Shown in pieces: positions 33,292 to 45,729 of a DNA stretch of 64,000 nucleotides; positions within the stretch are counted from its first letter, which is position 1; every line of letters begins with the position of its first letter. Both the position numbers and the translations under genes were made by a program. The notes under the pieces were generated by a model. The model was not told the DNA's origin. It worked only from the letters and a program-made list of their open reading frames with translations, and ran no database searches. This DNA is from Cymodocea nodosa (Eukaryota; Streptophyta; Magnoliopsida; Alismatales; Cymodoceaceae), in assembly GCA_036874045.1 (NCBI GenBank), contig CM072341.1, positions 9,560,501-9,624,500 on the forward strand, given 5' to 3'.

Positions 33292-34875
33292 TGTTGAGTA
33301 TTTTTGTTTTGATGATGTGTACTGAATGAAAATAATCATGTTTGCTCAATTACTATTGCTCGTGAAAAGAAATTAAAATCATCAATTAATATAGAAAAAG
33401 CTTACTGATATAAATACTTGTTTGTATTGGATCTGAAGTTAATAACTAGTCGTTTCGTTGCATTAATTTCTCATTTAGCTAAGTGTTAAGTTAACGTGTG
33501 GTTTTATTGAAAAGCATGATATGTTTTAAAGTTATATCTTCTGTATCATAAATAGTGCACGTTTAGACAACTCGTTAAGTTAGAGTTTTGTTTGTATAGA
33601 GGTCACGTGAGAACTCGTTAAGTTAGAGGCTTAAAGGTTAAATAAAATAGGTCACGTGATAACTCGTTAAGTTAGTGAGTAAAAGAAGAGACGAACTCGT
33701 TAAGTTAGTGTTATACTCGTGGTGAAATTATAAGTTACGAATGTTGTATTGTATCACGTGAGGTGCACATGTTTAACTCGTTAAGTTAACATAACTAAAC
33801 GCGTTGAGTTGCTATATTGAACACTAAGGCAACACGTTAGGTTAGCGTTATAAACTTACGTTGTTATTTTTGCACGTGGTAAAATTCTTATTATAAAAAC
33901 ATTTGTTTATTACTGAATCGGTGAGTTAATGTTTTTCGGAGACTTACAGTCATAACTATCAGAAAGGTAACTTAAGTCATGTTTTCAGGTCTTGACACGT
34001 GTCTCACTAGTTTTATCATATAAAGAGTTTTTCAGTGACTTACATCTGTAACTATCCGAAACTTAAACTGTTTTCGGTGAGTTATCATTTAACCTTCCGA
34101 AAGAAAGGTTAAGCTGGTTCGTTGAGATAGCATAACACCACAGACTTAGTTTATTGAGTTAGCTACAGTACTTATCACGTGAAATGGCACATGGTGAACT
34201 CGTTAAGTTAGAAACGTTAAGTTATATATATATACTTGTGTTACTCGTTTAGTTAACATTAAAGTAACGACTTCTTATTACACTGGTGAAAAACTTTTGG
34301 ACGAGAAAGTTTATTTTGCAGGAAATTTTTCAGAGATCCAAGACTGATGATTAAAGGAAATTCGAAATATAAACGTGGGTTGGAACGTGTGTGTTTTGAT
34401 GAAGGAAAAAGAAAAGACGTGGAGAAGTGGAAAACTGGTAGTGATTAAACATGGAGGATATGCATGAAATGAAGATACAGTATAAAAGGCATAGAGTTCT
34501 CGTTGATCAAACCATCATTGCACACAAAAAGAAAAATCTTTTCAAGGATCAAACCATCCCTACACACCAAAAGAAAAATCTTTTTCAGGGATCAAAAACA
34601 CCTTCTCGGGCAAAATCTCTCAAGTGGAAGAAAATTCAGTGAAGCATAAAAAGGTAAGATTTTCGTCACTGAAGATTTAAAGTATCATAAGAAAGCAAAT
34701 TCGGTGAAGTAGAGAAAGACAAGATATTCATCACTAAAGAATTGGTGAAGAAGAAAGAAGAAGAAGAAAAATCTCAAACAGGGAGAAATGTTTTAAATTC
34801 CGAAAATTAATTTTCTCTGTTTGTAGTTATGAAATTGTTTAGACGATATATGGTATCGAGTTATAATTGCATCTA
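33292..34875 (+). repeat. 3' LTR of Copia-2, truncated
   Basis: Aligns closely to the 5' LTR from TGTTGAG to GCATCTA, including TATA and G-boxes. It breaks at about 34875, whereas the complete LTR would go on to CAATTTCTGAGG and another approx. 175 bases. About 35 bases of unassigned sequence follow before Copia-1 pol. Confidence 0.88.
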
Positions 34876-34911
34876 AAATATGAACAAATGTTAAGCATTT
34901 TAAGGAGTTAT

Positions 34912-37757
34912 CGTGTTTGAAGATAATGTATGTAAAATTATTGATTAAAATACAGATAAAATTAAGTTTATTACTAAAAGAAAAGGTTCTGTATGTATTT
35001 TATCTTTACCTTCTGGTGTAGTTGATTTAAATTCATGTTTGCAAGCTGAAACTAGTGATGCATATCTGTGGCATAGAAGGATTGGGCATATAAATATGAA
35101 ACTGTTACATAAACTATCTAGAAAATATTTAGTGAGAGGTTTACCAAAGATTAAATACTCAAAGGACTTTATGTGTGATGCATGTGAGTTAGGTAAACTT
35201 CACAAAAACTCTTTTAAATCCAAAACTGATATTTCAAGTAAGAGAGTCTTAGAACTTATACATATTGATCTATTTGGACCAACAAGAATCATGAGTCTTG
35301 GTGGTAAATGATATGTATTTGTTTTAGTAGATGACTTCTCTAGATACACTTGGGTATATTTTCTAGCATCTAAGACAAAAGCTTTTGAAAAATTTAAAAT
35401 GTTTTGCAATTTTGTTCAAAATGAACAAAGTGTCTTTGTTCAAAAACTTAGGAGTGATCATGGTACGGAATTTGATAATGATCAAATGGATACTTATTGC
35501 AATGAGCATGGCATTGATCACAAATTTTCTTTTCTAAGAGCACCGTCTCAAAATGATGTTGTTGAGAGAAAGAATAGATCACTTCAAGAAATGTCCAGAA
35601 CTATGTTGAATGAACATAAGTTACCTCAAAATATTTGGGCTGAAGTAGTTAATACAGCTTGTTATGTTATTAATAGAAGTCATTTATGACCTCTTGTTAA
35701 TAAAACTCCTTTTGAAATTATGTTTTATAGGGTTCCAAAAATTTCCTATATGAAACTATTTGGTTGCAAGTGTTTTATTCTTAATACTAAAGATAAAAGG
35801 GATAAATTTCAAGCCAAAGTGGATGAAGGAATTTTTGTAGGTTACTCTACTAGAAGTAAAGCCTATAGAGTATATAATAAGACTTCTAGGACTATTGAAG
35901 AAACCCTCCATGTAAGCTTCAATGAAAATTCTTTTAGAGAATCTCAATCTAAAGCTGATAATGATGATTTGATCAATTTTCTAAAAGAACTAGAGATCAA
36001 TAGAGAGATTGAAGATTTATCTGAGAAAATCAAAAATATGAACTTAAATGATCAAACTAATGATGAAAGTGATGTACCTTCAGATGTTGATGAGAATATT
36101 GAGGAAAATCGAAGAAATTGGTGTTATTCTTCATCACATCCCATCACTCAAGTCATTGGTAATATTAATGAGAGAGTTAACACTAGAGCTTCAGTAAATT
36201 TAAATTGTATGTGTATGTTTGTTTCTATGGTGGAACCAAAGAATATAGAAGAAGCATTATCTTATGAAAATTGGATATTGGCAATGCAAGAAGAACTAAA
36301 TCAATTTATCAGAAGTGATGTTTGGGAATTAGTCTCTCCACCAAAAAATCAGTCCATAATAGGTACAAAGTGGATCTTTAGAAACAAAACTAACGAAACT
36401 AGTCAAGTTATAAGGAACAAAGCTAGATTAGTTACACAAGGGTATACATAGGAAGGACTAGATTATGATGAAACATTTGCTCCTATGGGTAGGTTAGAAA
36501 GTATTAGAATATTATTGGCCTATGCTTGTTATATGGATTTTAAATTATATCAAATGGATGTAAAGAGTGCATTTCTAAATGGGTTAATTAATGAAGAAGT
36601 CTATGTAAAACAACCACCCAAATTTGAAGATATTAAAAATCCTAACTATGTGTATAAATTGAAGAAAGCCTTATACGGTTTGAAGCAAGCACCTAAATCG
36701 TGGTATGAAAGGTTATCTACTTTTTTAATAGAACAAAGTTATATCATGGGAAAAGTAGATCATACTCTATTTATCAAGAGAGATGATAAAGATCAGATTG
36801 TTGTTCAAATATATGTGGATGATATAATCTTTGGAGCAACTTCTGATAAACTGATAATAATATTTTCTGAAGAGATGACTAGTTAGTTTGAAATGAGTAT
36901 GATAAGAGAACTTTCATATTTTCTAGGACTTCAATTTAAGCAAATGGATAAAGTTATATTTTTAAATCAGGAAAAATATGCAGATGAAATGCTTAAGAAA
37001 TTTAATTTTAAATGATACAAGGATTCGAGAAACTTCTTTAAGTACTTCTTTAAAGTTAGATATTGATGACATAGGAAAATCAATTGATCAAAGAAAATAC
37101 AGAAGTATGATTGGTTCTTTACTTTATTTGACTGCTAGTAGACCTGATATTATGTTTGTTGTGTGTTTGTGCTAGATTTCAAACTAATCTTAAAGAATTA
37201 CACTCAATTGCAGTTAAAAGAATATTTAGATATATACAAGGAACTAAAAATTTTGGACTGTATTATTCTAAGGATAGTTCAATAGATCTTATAGGATATA
37301 CTGATGTTTATTATGTAGGATCTAAATTTGATAGGAAGAGTACTAGTGGCACATGTCAATTATTTGGAAATAATTTGGTGTCATGGTTTAGTAAAAAGTA
37401 AAACTATGTAGCACTTTCTACTACAGAAGCTGAATATATTGCTACTGCACTATGTTGCACTTAGATTCTGTGGATAAGGTAAACTTTAGAAGATTTTGGA
37501 TTATCTTATGATGCAATTGAGATTTATTGTGATAGTCTGTAATAAATCTTTCCAAAAATCCTGTATTACATTCAAGAGCAAAGCATATAGAGGTTAGACA
37601 TCATTTTCTAAGAGATAATGTAATTAAAGGAAAAATTAAATTAGAATTTGTGTCTAGTAAAAATCAATTAGCTGATATATTTACAAAACCTCTAGATGAA
37701 AATACATTCTGCAACATTAGATTAAATTTGGGTATTTGTAGGCTATGTGATGTGTAA
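34912..37757 (+). pseudogene. Copia-1 pol remnant: GAG-pre-integrase, integrase, RT, RNase H
   Basis: Begins within the segment just before GAG-pre-integrase (VFEDN) and ends at TAA 37755-37757. Landmarks: [55 protein letters not shown]. There are stops at about 35309, 35687, 36449 and 36884, frameshifts near 37010 and 37165, and a 4-base loss near 37532. The RNase H stop at 37399-37401 is identical in position to that in Copia-2. Confidence 0.9.
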
Positions 37758-39350
37758 AATACTTAAACTCCACAAAAAGATAAATATTATTGATGATGTT
37801 GTTCACCTCATAGATATTATATACTTATTATAAATATCTAAGTAATATCTAAACTACTGCTTAAGATACTATGTATTTATTGTAAAATCGTAGTAGTATC
37901 TTATTGATTTTACGTATTTTGTCAAATTTGATGGTTTTCAAAATTTTAAGTGGAAGTATAAATGAAAAACATTAAATACTTCAGATATCTTGAAATTTTG
38001 ATTAGGTGATTTTCTTTGGATCAATGAAAATACATATGATCATGCATGAATTTGACTTGATTGATTAAACTTGTAGAATAGTTTATATGTCAATCATCTT
38101 AAACTACTAATCAAAAGTATGAGCTTATTGAAACTTATTCATATTTTCAATAAAATCATAGACGTAAAAATTGTATGAGATCTGTGTTTATTGCATCTGT
38201 ATTAATGAAAAACATATAAACTGTGCTTAAAATGAAAAAGTACTTACAAAGTGAAAATCTTTGAGAGTTTATTGATCTATTTGATCACGAGCCTTTTGTA
38301 CTTGAGCAGATAAGTATGTAAGGATTGTTGTCCTAAAAAAAAAGGATTCTTTAAATCTAGCAACCTAAGGTCCTAATCAGATCTAGGATTGTTGACTGAA
38401 AGCTCACTACATGGATACATTAGAAAGCTCTTGTATGATTCAAGCTTTTCAAACTACCTTTCAAAGAAAATTATCAATAATTACTATTTTGAAAAGAAAA
38501 AGTTGTTTCATTAATTACAGATATTTTTGAATCAAATATAGTTTCTACCAATATGACTAATGATTAGTTGAATCAAAATTAGTACTTTTGAAATGTTTAG
38601 TTGAGATACATTCTTTTATTCTCCTTGAGTTAATCATATTAAGTTTAAAGGTATGTTTTGATTCATATACGGTTGGAATTGATTCTTGAAATCATTTTTT
38701 GATGAATTAAGGATGACAGAAAGTTTCTGAAAAGAGAATTTAAAGTGTAGCTATAATTAACATCTATTTTATACAAATATGTTTTCTATGTTATTCAATA
38801 TATTTGAAGTATATTTGTAGGGGGAGGAACTACAATGTCCAAAACAGATTAATATAATTAAGAATACAAATCTTAGTTAATTTGAGTTTAGTCCTCTTAA
38901 AATCTTGCTGAAATAATTTAATAGACAAACAAACTATTTTAGATTTATAAAAAGAATATTAGAATAGTTTACAATGTTCTCAAGATAATGTTATAAATTT
39001 TAAGGTATACCTTGTGTGGTGTGTTCGGAACGTTTCAGTTGAAAGCATTCAAAACTTGTTTTTGTTAAGGGTATTAATTAGACGTTATGTTATGTAAGGT
39101 AACATGTAAAACTGCCTCTAGACAGCATTTTACTCGTTAGGTTAGTTAACTCAACAAGTTATGATTAAATTTTTTGGATACCTTGATTGAATAAACTATA
39201 TTCAATATTCATTTAAAATCCTAACCTGACTTATACATGTTGAGTTAGTCGCCTAAAAACCCTATTTAAACACTTATTACACGGGCACTTAGGTTACTTG
39301 TAAACTTGTTTGAAAATCTTTCCCACTTGGTTCTATTACAACCTACGACG
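37758..39350 (+). promoter_or_regulatory. Copia-1 post-pol module and probable ORF3 promoter
   Basis: Collinear with 22670-24253 in Copia-2. It has the conserved GATTGTTGACTGAAAGCTC core (about 38388), the polypurine-like GTAGGGGGAGGAAC (about 38818), then ACTCGTTAGGTTAGTTAACT (about 39131) and a TATA-like CTATTTAAACAC (about 39263). The leader to the ORF3 ATG is about 85 bases. No coding sequence seen. Confidence 0.6.
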
Positions 39351-41612
39351 ATGGTCTCCAAGTTCTACAAGGGTTTTGGCAAAGGAAAAGGCAAAAGTAG
39401 AGGAGATGCAAAAGGAAAAGAAAAAGATACTAATGAAGTTCCACGTGCTTGGTTTAAGAAAATACTTCAAGTGGACAAAAGGTTAGCAGAAATTTATAGT
39501 GATTACTTCTTTTCTGAAGAAATACTAGATGAAGTTAGACAAGAACTTCAAAATATAGATACAAATATTAAGTACATGGGAATACGAAGTAAATATGATA
39601 GAGAATATAGAATGAAGTGTGCTGAAATTGCATTTTTAGAACAGTATGCAAAATATTTGAAAAATGGTGTAGGTTCATCAAATAGAATTCCTCAAATACC
39701 TATAAATGGTACAAGATTACATGCATTTGAGGAAGAACATGAATCTGCTATACCTACTCTTTTGTATTCAAAAGAAGTAGACTCAAATATTGCTGTAGAT
39801 AAAAGAAAAGTTGAAATCTTCGAAAGGCTATAACAATAGAAAGTGCCTTTGAAGAATTAAAGTAGAAAACTTTTATAGAGCAATTTGACAAGAAAATAGC
39901 AATACTTAAAGAGGAGAAACAAAAAGGTTATAAAAGAAGGAAAATTAGAAAAATTGTGTTTGAGGAAACAAAGTTTACTAAAAAAAAAAAAATCAGATGA
40001 GCATTTATTTTCTAAAGGCAATGTATGTCTAGACATTGTACCTTATAGTGCATTTGATAAACTCATTAGTTCTGAGCATACTGAAACTAATGAATACAAT
40101 GAGACTTTATTTTCTCTTGCTAGAAAACTTGAGAAGAAATCCAAGTCAAATATGAGCTCAAGTTTTTCTATAAGTACAAGTCCTGATGATGTAGAAATTG
40201 AAAAATCAAAGCATCAGGCAACTAACATTGAACAAATTATTGCAGATATAATTGACAATGTTGAGGCAATAACTAGTTCATAGGTTGAATTGTCTGGAGT
40301 AGATGATATTGAAAAAGTTAAGATTCCAGAAGAGCTAAATGTCAACCAGCCTTTTTCAAAATCTATGGAAGCAGAGTCTGAGAATTCACAACATGCATTA
40401 ATGGAAATATCTATTGAACAAAATGAACAATTACAGATAGATACACTGACTATAGAATTTGTGGAAAAATTGAACTCTAAAGATTTTATAGAGACTGAAC
40501 TAATGAATGTTAAGCTTAATGAAGATGTTCCTTACTCTGTTGAAGTTGGAGAATCAAGCTTACCTGAGCAGCTTCAAGACAATATTTTCATAGAGGAACA
40601 ACATGACATTCATTTTGAAGAAGAAGTTCCTGAAGATGAACTAAACTCTGAATCACGACTTCAGGTATCACCTTCTTTGTGTACAGTATTACAAATTCAA
40701 GGTAATTCAATTCATTTTAGATATGAGAAAGCATTGCAGAAATACAATAATCTGATTACATGTCACATTCTGCATGCTCGTCCAATAAAATTCAGAAATT
40801 TGATGGATATAAGAGATATATTTGTGTTTCAAGGCTTCATTCAATTCTTGCCAATTGGAACGAAATGGAAGCAATACAAAGAGTTTATTGCAGCTTTTTA
40901 TAGCAATCTGGTCAAGAATGAAAATATTCTGAAAACTCAAATAAATCAATAGGAGTTCACATTATCTCTTGAATTAATTTTTAAAGTTTTGGGATTGAAG
41001 AATGAAGGTGTTGTTGTAACTAACAGATTTGACATGATTAGACAACTAGAATGGAACATTCAGTCTTTATCAAAAATTCCAGATGTATATACTGAATTGA
41101 GATTAATGGAAAATCTGAATGCAGAGGCAAAGTTTATTGCAAATATATTGCATGCCAATTTATTTCAGAGAGTCGGACATAATATGGAAGTCAGCAGAAG
41201 TTGTTTATATGCAACTTATAGCTTGCTGAATAGAATTCAAATCAATTGGTTTGATGTTTTCACTTCTCAACTACAGCATATGAGTTCAAAGTTATTTTAT
41301 GGTGATGCTGTATGTAGACTCATTGCAAGCCAATTGAATTTATCCGACTGGCCCTCTAAAACTAAAGGCATGAGAGCTTTTAGTGTCAAAGATTTGCAAA
41401 AATTTCAGGCCATGCATCAACCTCAACGACAACAACCTGACTGTACAGAACATATACAACCACAACAACAAAGTTATTCAGTTCCCGCAGAACAGCAACC
41501 CCAACTACCTCCTGACTTAGATGCAGTGCTTAATGACATCAGAAATGATATTAGGCATCTAGGAGATAAAATATGCAATGCTATAAGTGATATACTTAGG
41601 AGGGGTCGTTAA
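39351..41612 (+). pseudogene. ORF3 of Copia-1
   Basis: Same 2,262-bp length and same domains as the Copia-2 copy: basic GKGKGKSRG-type N-terminus, IYSDYFF...LDEVRQ, the LIKFLP/FYSNLVKNEN region, LKNEGVVV, and the C-terminal RHLGDKICNAISDILRRGR. A 1-base loss near 39815 is compensated by a 1-base gain in an A-run near 39980, so the frame is lost for about 160 bases only. Stops at about 39863 and at codon 534 (40950) match those of Copia-2; those at about 39831 and 40281 are private. Function unknown. Confidence 0.75.
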
Positions 41613-42116
41613 TTGTCTGTTTGCTTGTTTCTGAATACAAAATGTAATGTTCGTAGTCATTGTTTGATTCATTGAGCAATACATTTTTCTATAAATTTTT
41701 ACAATTCTTATTATTGTTTACAGAAAGTGTTGTTGTAAATATATCTCTTACTATATATATTCTCTGTAATTATCTTTTTGATTAATGACAAAAAGGGGGA
41801 GAAATGTTATAAAAAGATGATTATGATTTTAATTGCATATATTATAAAGGGAGATGATATTTAAATGGTTATTGTAATTTGACAAATGATTATATAATGA
41901 AAGGGGGAGAAATGATACTTATATAATTATTGACATCTGAAAGTTTTATTTCTGAGAGGTAACATTTACACAAACAATAGAAATAAGCTTAAGTGAACTT
42001 AAGTCAACAAACTTGTTTATTGAATTAAAAGTTAACCAAACGAAGGTGCTTTGTTGAGTTAAATATATTTCATAATTGATTTAATATGCTTTTGTCATCA
42101 TAAAAAAGGGGGAGAT
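41613..42116 (+). other. Copia-1 3' end with at least three polypurine tracts
   Basis: Polypurine runs AAAAAGGGGGAGAAATG (about 41790), GAAAGGGGGAGAAATG (about 41899) and AAAAAAGGGGGAGAT (42104, adjoining the LTR). Multiple tracts before the 3' LTR are a known trait of Sireviruses. The uninterrupted Harbinger target, GAACTTAAGTCAAC, is at about 41996. Confidence 0.8.
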
Positions 42117-43885
42117 TGTTGAGTATTTTGTTTTGATGATGTGTGCTGAATGAAAATAATCATATTTGCTCAATTACTATTGCTTGTGAAAAGAAATTAA
42201 AATTATCAATTAATACAGAAAAAGCTTACTAAGATAAATACTTGTCTGTATTGGATCTAAAATTATACTATTAAATAACTAGTTGTTTCATTGCATTAAT
42301 TTCTCATTTAACTAAACGTTAAGTTAACGTGTGTTTTTATTGAAAAGCATGATATGTTTTAAAGTTATATCTTCTGAATCATGAATAGTGCACGTTTAAA
42401 CAACTCGTTAAGTTAGAGTGTTATTTGTATAGAGGTCACGTGAAAACTCGTTGAGTTAGAGGCTTAAAGGTTAAAATAGGTCACGTGAGAACTCGTTAAG
42501 TTAGTGAGTAAAAGAAGAGACGAACTCGTTAAGTTAGTGTTGTACACGTGATGAAATTATAAGTTACGAATGTTATATTATATCACGTGAGGTGCACATG
42601 TTTAACTCATTAAGTTAACATAACTAAACGCATTGAGTTGCTATATTGAACACTAAGGCAACGCGTTAGGTTAGCGTTATAAACTTAAGTTATTATTTTT
42701 GCACGTGGTAAAATTTTTATTATAAAAACATTTGTTTATTACTAGTTCGTTGAGTTATCTGTAACACAATGGAAATGGTTCGTTGAGTTATCATAACACC
42801 ACGAAGCTTTTTCGTTGAGCTGGCGTAACACCACAGACTTAATTCATTGAGTTAGCTACAGTACTTGTCACGTGAAATGGCACATAAGGAACTCGTTAAG
42901 TTAGAAACGTTAAGTTAATATCTACTTGTGTTACTCGTTTAGTTAACATTAAAGTAATGACTTCTTATTACACTTCATGAAAAATTTTGGAAGAGAAAGT
43001 TTATTTTGCAAGAAATTTTTCAAAGATCTAGGATTGATGATTAAAGAAAATTCGAAATGTAAACGTGGGTCAAAACGTGTGTGTTTCGATGAAGGAAAAA
43101 GAAAAGACGTGAAGAAGTGGAAAACTAGTAGTGATTAAACGTGGAGGATATGCATGAAATTAACATACAGTATAAAAGGCATAGAGTTCTCGTTGATCAA
43201 ACTATCCCTTCACACCAAAAGAAAAATCTTTTCAGGGATCAAAATCACTCTTTAGGGAAAAGCTCTTAAGTGGAAGAAAATTCAGTGAAGCAGAAAAAGG
43301 TGAGATTTATGTCACTGAAAATTTGAAGTATCAGGTGAAAGAAAATTCAATGAAGCAGAAAAAGGTGAGATTTATGTTGCTGAAGATTTGAAGTATCAGG
43401 TGGAAGAAAATTTAGTGAAGTAGAGAAAGGTGAGATTTATATCACTAAAGATTTGAAGTATCAAGTGGAAGAAAGTTCAGTGAAGTAGAAAAAGGTAATA
43501 TGTAAGTCACTGAAGATTTAAAGTATCAGAAGAAAGAAAATTCAGTGGAGTAGAGAAAGACAAGATATTCGTCACTGAAGAATTGCTAAAGAAGAAAAAG
43601 AAGAAGAAGAAAGATCTCAAATAGGGAGAAATGTTTTAAATTTCATAAATTAGTTTTCTCTGTTTGTAGTTATGAAATTGTATAGATGAAACATGGTATC
43701 GATATATAATTGCATCTACAATTTCTGAGGAGAATTGAATTGTATATTGTAATTGAAACCTTGAATAAAAATGATTTTATGAAAATAGTGTCTTGACTTG
43801 TTTTTGAGTTTTAAAGTTTCAATTATAATCGAAAATGTTGAAAAACACAATTCACCCCCCTCTTGTGTAGCCATACAATCCTACA
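42117..43885 (+). repeat. 3' LTR of Copia-1, complete
   Basis: 1,769 bases, TGTTGAG...CCTACA, followed by the 5-bp target duplication CTACT. Same motif arrays as the Copia-2 LTR, but it lacks the TATCCGAAA block around position 900 and instead has TTCGTTGAGTTATC repeats (about 42745-42820). The R/U5 minisatellite is expanded. Confidence 0.9.
43266..43590 (+). repeat. Approx. 62-bp minisatellite in the Copia-1 LTR leader
   Basis: Five to six imperfect units of the type AAGTGGAAGAAAATTCAGTG ... AGGTGAGATTTATGTCACTG ... GATTTGAAGTATCA. Copia-2 has only about two. Copy number therefore varies between LTRs of one family. Confidence 0.85.
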
Positions 43886-44784
43886 CTACTTCCAACCCTT
43901 TCTTTGAAACATCATATCCCAAGACTATTCCTTGATTAACCATGAAGTGACATTTTTCCCAATTTAGAATTAGACTTTTTTCCACATAGCATTTTAATAC
44001 TTGGTCTAAATTATTTAAACATACTTCATATGAAGTTCCATAAATAGTAAAATCATCCATAAATATTTCTAAATAATCTTCAATCATTCCAATAAATATT
44101 TCTTGCATACACCTTTGAAAGGTGGTTGGTGCATTGCATAATCCGAATAGCATTCTCTTAAAAGCATAAGTTCCATTAGGACAGGTGAAAGTTGCTTTCT
44201 CTTGATCCTCTAATGCTATTGGAACTTAGTTATATCCTGAATACCCATCTAAGAAACAAAAATATTCTTGCCCTACTAATTTCTCTAACATTTGATCTAT
44301 AAAAGGTAAAGGAAAATGATCTTTCCTAGTCACAGCATTCAGCTTTCTATAGTCTATACACACTCTCCAGCCTGATTGAATTCTAGTAGGTATCAAGTCT
44401 TAACTTTCATTCCTAATAAGTGTTAATCATAATTTCTTGGGAACTACATGGATTGGGCTAACCCATGAGCTATCAGAAATCGGATAAATTATGTTATTAT
44501 CTAACCATTTCATTATTTCTTTCCTGACTACTTCTTTAAGGTTTCGATTTAACCTCTTCTCAGGAATTCTAACTAGTGTAGCATTCTCTTCTAAATATAT
44601 GTGGTGACAACATAAAGTTGCACTTAACCCTTTTATATCAGTCATAATCCATCCTATTGCTTCTTTATAAGTTTTTACTACATCTTTTAATTTAGCAATT
44701 TGATCCTCTTTTAAATTTGAAGCAATAATGATTGGACATGTTCGTTTTTCTTCCAGAAATGGAGAGTAGAGATATGAAATTATA
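43886..44784 (-). pseudogene. Gypsy-2 pol, 5' part: reverse transcriptase
   Basis: Minus-strand frame continuous from about 44784 to the Copia-1 insertion. Contains ASNLKEDQIAKLKDVV, IGWIMTDIKGLS, VSPIHVVPKK, SGWRVCIDYRKLN, FPLPFIDQMLE, FCFLDGYSGYN and the catalytic IFMDDFTI. It is cut at KKGLEV, where the frame goes on at 14816. Stops occur near 44427 and 44227. Upstream (NC, protease) is missing; the sequence changes to Copia-3 LTR at about 44785. Confidence 0.9.
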
Positions 44785-45431
44785 AATCCACGTACTAATT
44801 TTCTCTTTAATCCAAATTACTTTCTATTTGAATTTTCACTTTCTCCACTAACATTTTTGAATTTCCATGATCTCCACTTCGTAGATTCACCAAAACATTA
44901 TCTTCCTGGAGTCTTGTAGAATATCTTCTAAGTCTTCGATTTAGTTGAACATTTATCCTTTAAGTCCTATCAAAACTCGAACACTTATCCTTTAACTTTT
45001 CGAGTTTTTGAGTACCTGTAAAACACGTGACTAAACAAGGAAACTTATCTATTCATTAGTCCTTACAAAACTCGAACAGTTATCTATCCATGCATAGAAA
45101 AACTCAAACACTTATCTAACTATTTGATTTTTTTCATTACCAAACGCACATGGAAAACACGTGACAACTTAAAACATTAAAAACACACATGCAGATAACT
45201 TAACTATACGAGTTTTTAACATAAAGTATTCGACAAAAACGAAACGTTAACTATCCGAAAGTTTAACTATTGCAAATCTAACTCTTCAGAAATCTTTAAT
45301 TTATCCGACATAAAGATGAAACTTTCCGATAATCTGTTAACTATTATACCTAGAGAAATATACTTAAAGAATATTATGTAGACTTATTTAAAAACGTTAA
45401 TAAAGCATATATCATCAAAATTAAATACCTA
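44785..45431 (-). repeat. 3' LTR of Copia-3, truncated
   Basis: Direct repeat of 55978-56629 with few differences. In the element's direction it begins after the polypurine AAAAAGGAGGAGA (45434-45447). The first bases are TTAGGTATTT where the 5' LTR has TGTTAGGTATTT. The last approx. 550 bases are missing. Contains ACTCGAACA(C/G)TTATC-type repeats. Confidence 0.85.
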
Positions 45432-45729
45432 ATCTCCTCCTTTTTGATGATGTCAAAACCTAATAAGTCACATAATTTATATCTCCCCCTTTTTGGCATT
45501 ATAAAAAAGTAAATAAAATGTAAGGAAGAAAAAGATTCTAAGTACATATTGTTCAAAAAGATATTTTTAAACATGCATAAAATTTATGGATTAAGTATAA
45601 ACTGTTTAAATATAAACTATGAAAAAGAATCACATGAGTATTAAAAGCAGTAAATAGTTTACATAATATTTGTGGTTACAAATTACAAGAAATAAATCAT
45701 GTAATACATAATTTGTATAATCACAAGCC

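Larger units (their letters stand above)
15376..34875 (+). mobile_element. Copia-2: inner Ty1/copia element with gag, pol and ORF3, hosting Harbinger-1
   Basis: 5' LTR 15376-17121, Met-tRNA primer site 17124, gag, pol to 22669, spacer, ORF3 24254-26515, then Harbinger-1, polypurine tract 33279 and a 3' LTR from 33292 that is cut at 34875. Its 5' flank is GTTAG within the Copia-1 5' LTR; the other copy of the duplication is lost. Without Harbinger-1 and with a complete 3' LTR it would be about 13 kb, long for copia but in the range of elements with an extra 3' ORF. The two LTRs differ at few positions, so it is the youngest LTR element here. Confidence 0.9.
14822..43885 (+). mobile_element. 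Copia-1: outer Ty1/copia (Sirevirus-like) element with ORF3, carrying nested Copia-2
   Basis: Bounded by TGTTGAG...CCTACA LTR ends and a 5-bp target duplication in Gypsy-2 RT. Only the first 554 bases of the 5' LTR remain before Copia-2 begins (15376). The element resumes at about 34912 inside pol, upstream of the GAG-pre-integrase region. The rest of the 5' LTR, primer site, gag and protease are gone. It then runs through pol, spacer, ORF3, several polypurine tracts and a complete 3' LTR. It is older than Copia-2, which is inserted in it. Confidence 0.85.
5922..44784 (-). mobile_element. Gypsy-2: Ty3/gypsy element with post-pol accessory ORFs, split by Copia-1
   Basis: On the minus strand from high to low coordinates: RT (44784-43886), the interrupting Copia-1, rest of RT, RNase H and a core-deleted integrase (14821-13256), a promoter-like stretch, a gag-capsid ORF, an F-box ORF, noncoding 3' module, polypurine tract (7878) and 3' LTR (7877-5922). 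All parts have the same orientation and no recognisable LTR lies between pol and the 3' LTR, which is why I treat them as one element. The alternative, two truncated minus-strand elements lying head to tail, cannot be excluded from one window. The 5' LTR, NC and protease are missing because the element is cut at about 44785 next to Copia-3. Confidence 0.65.
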
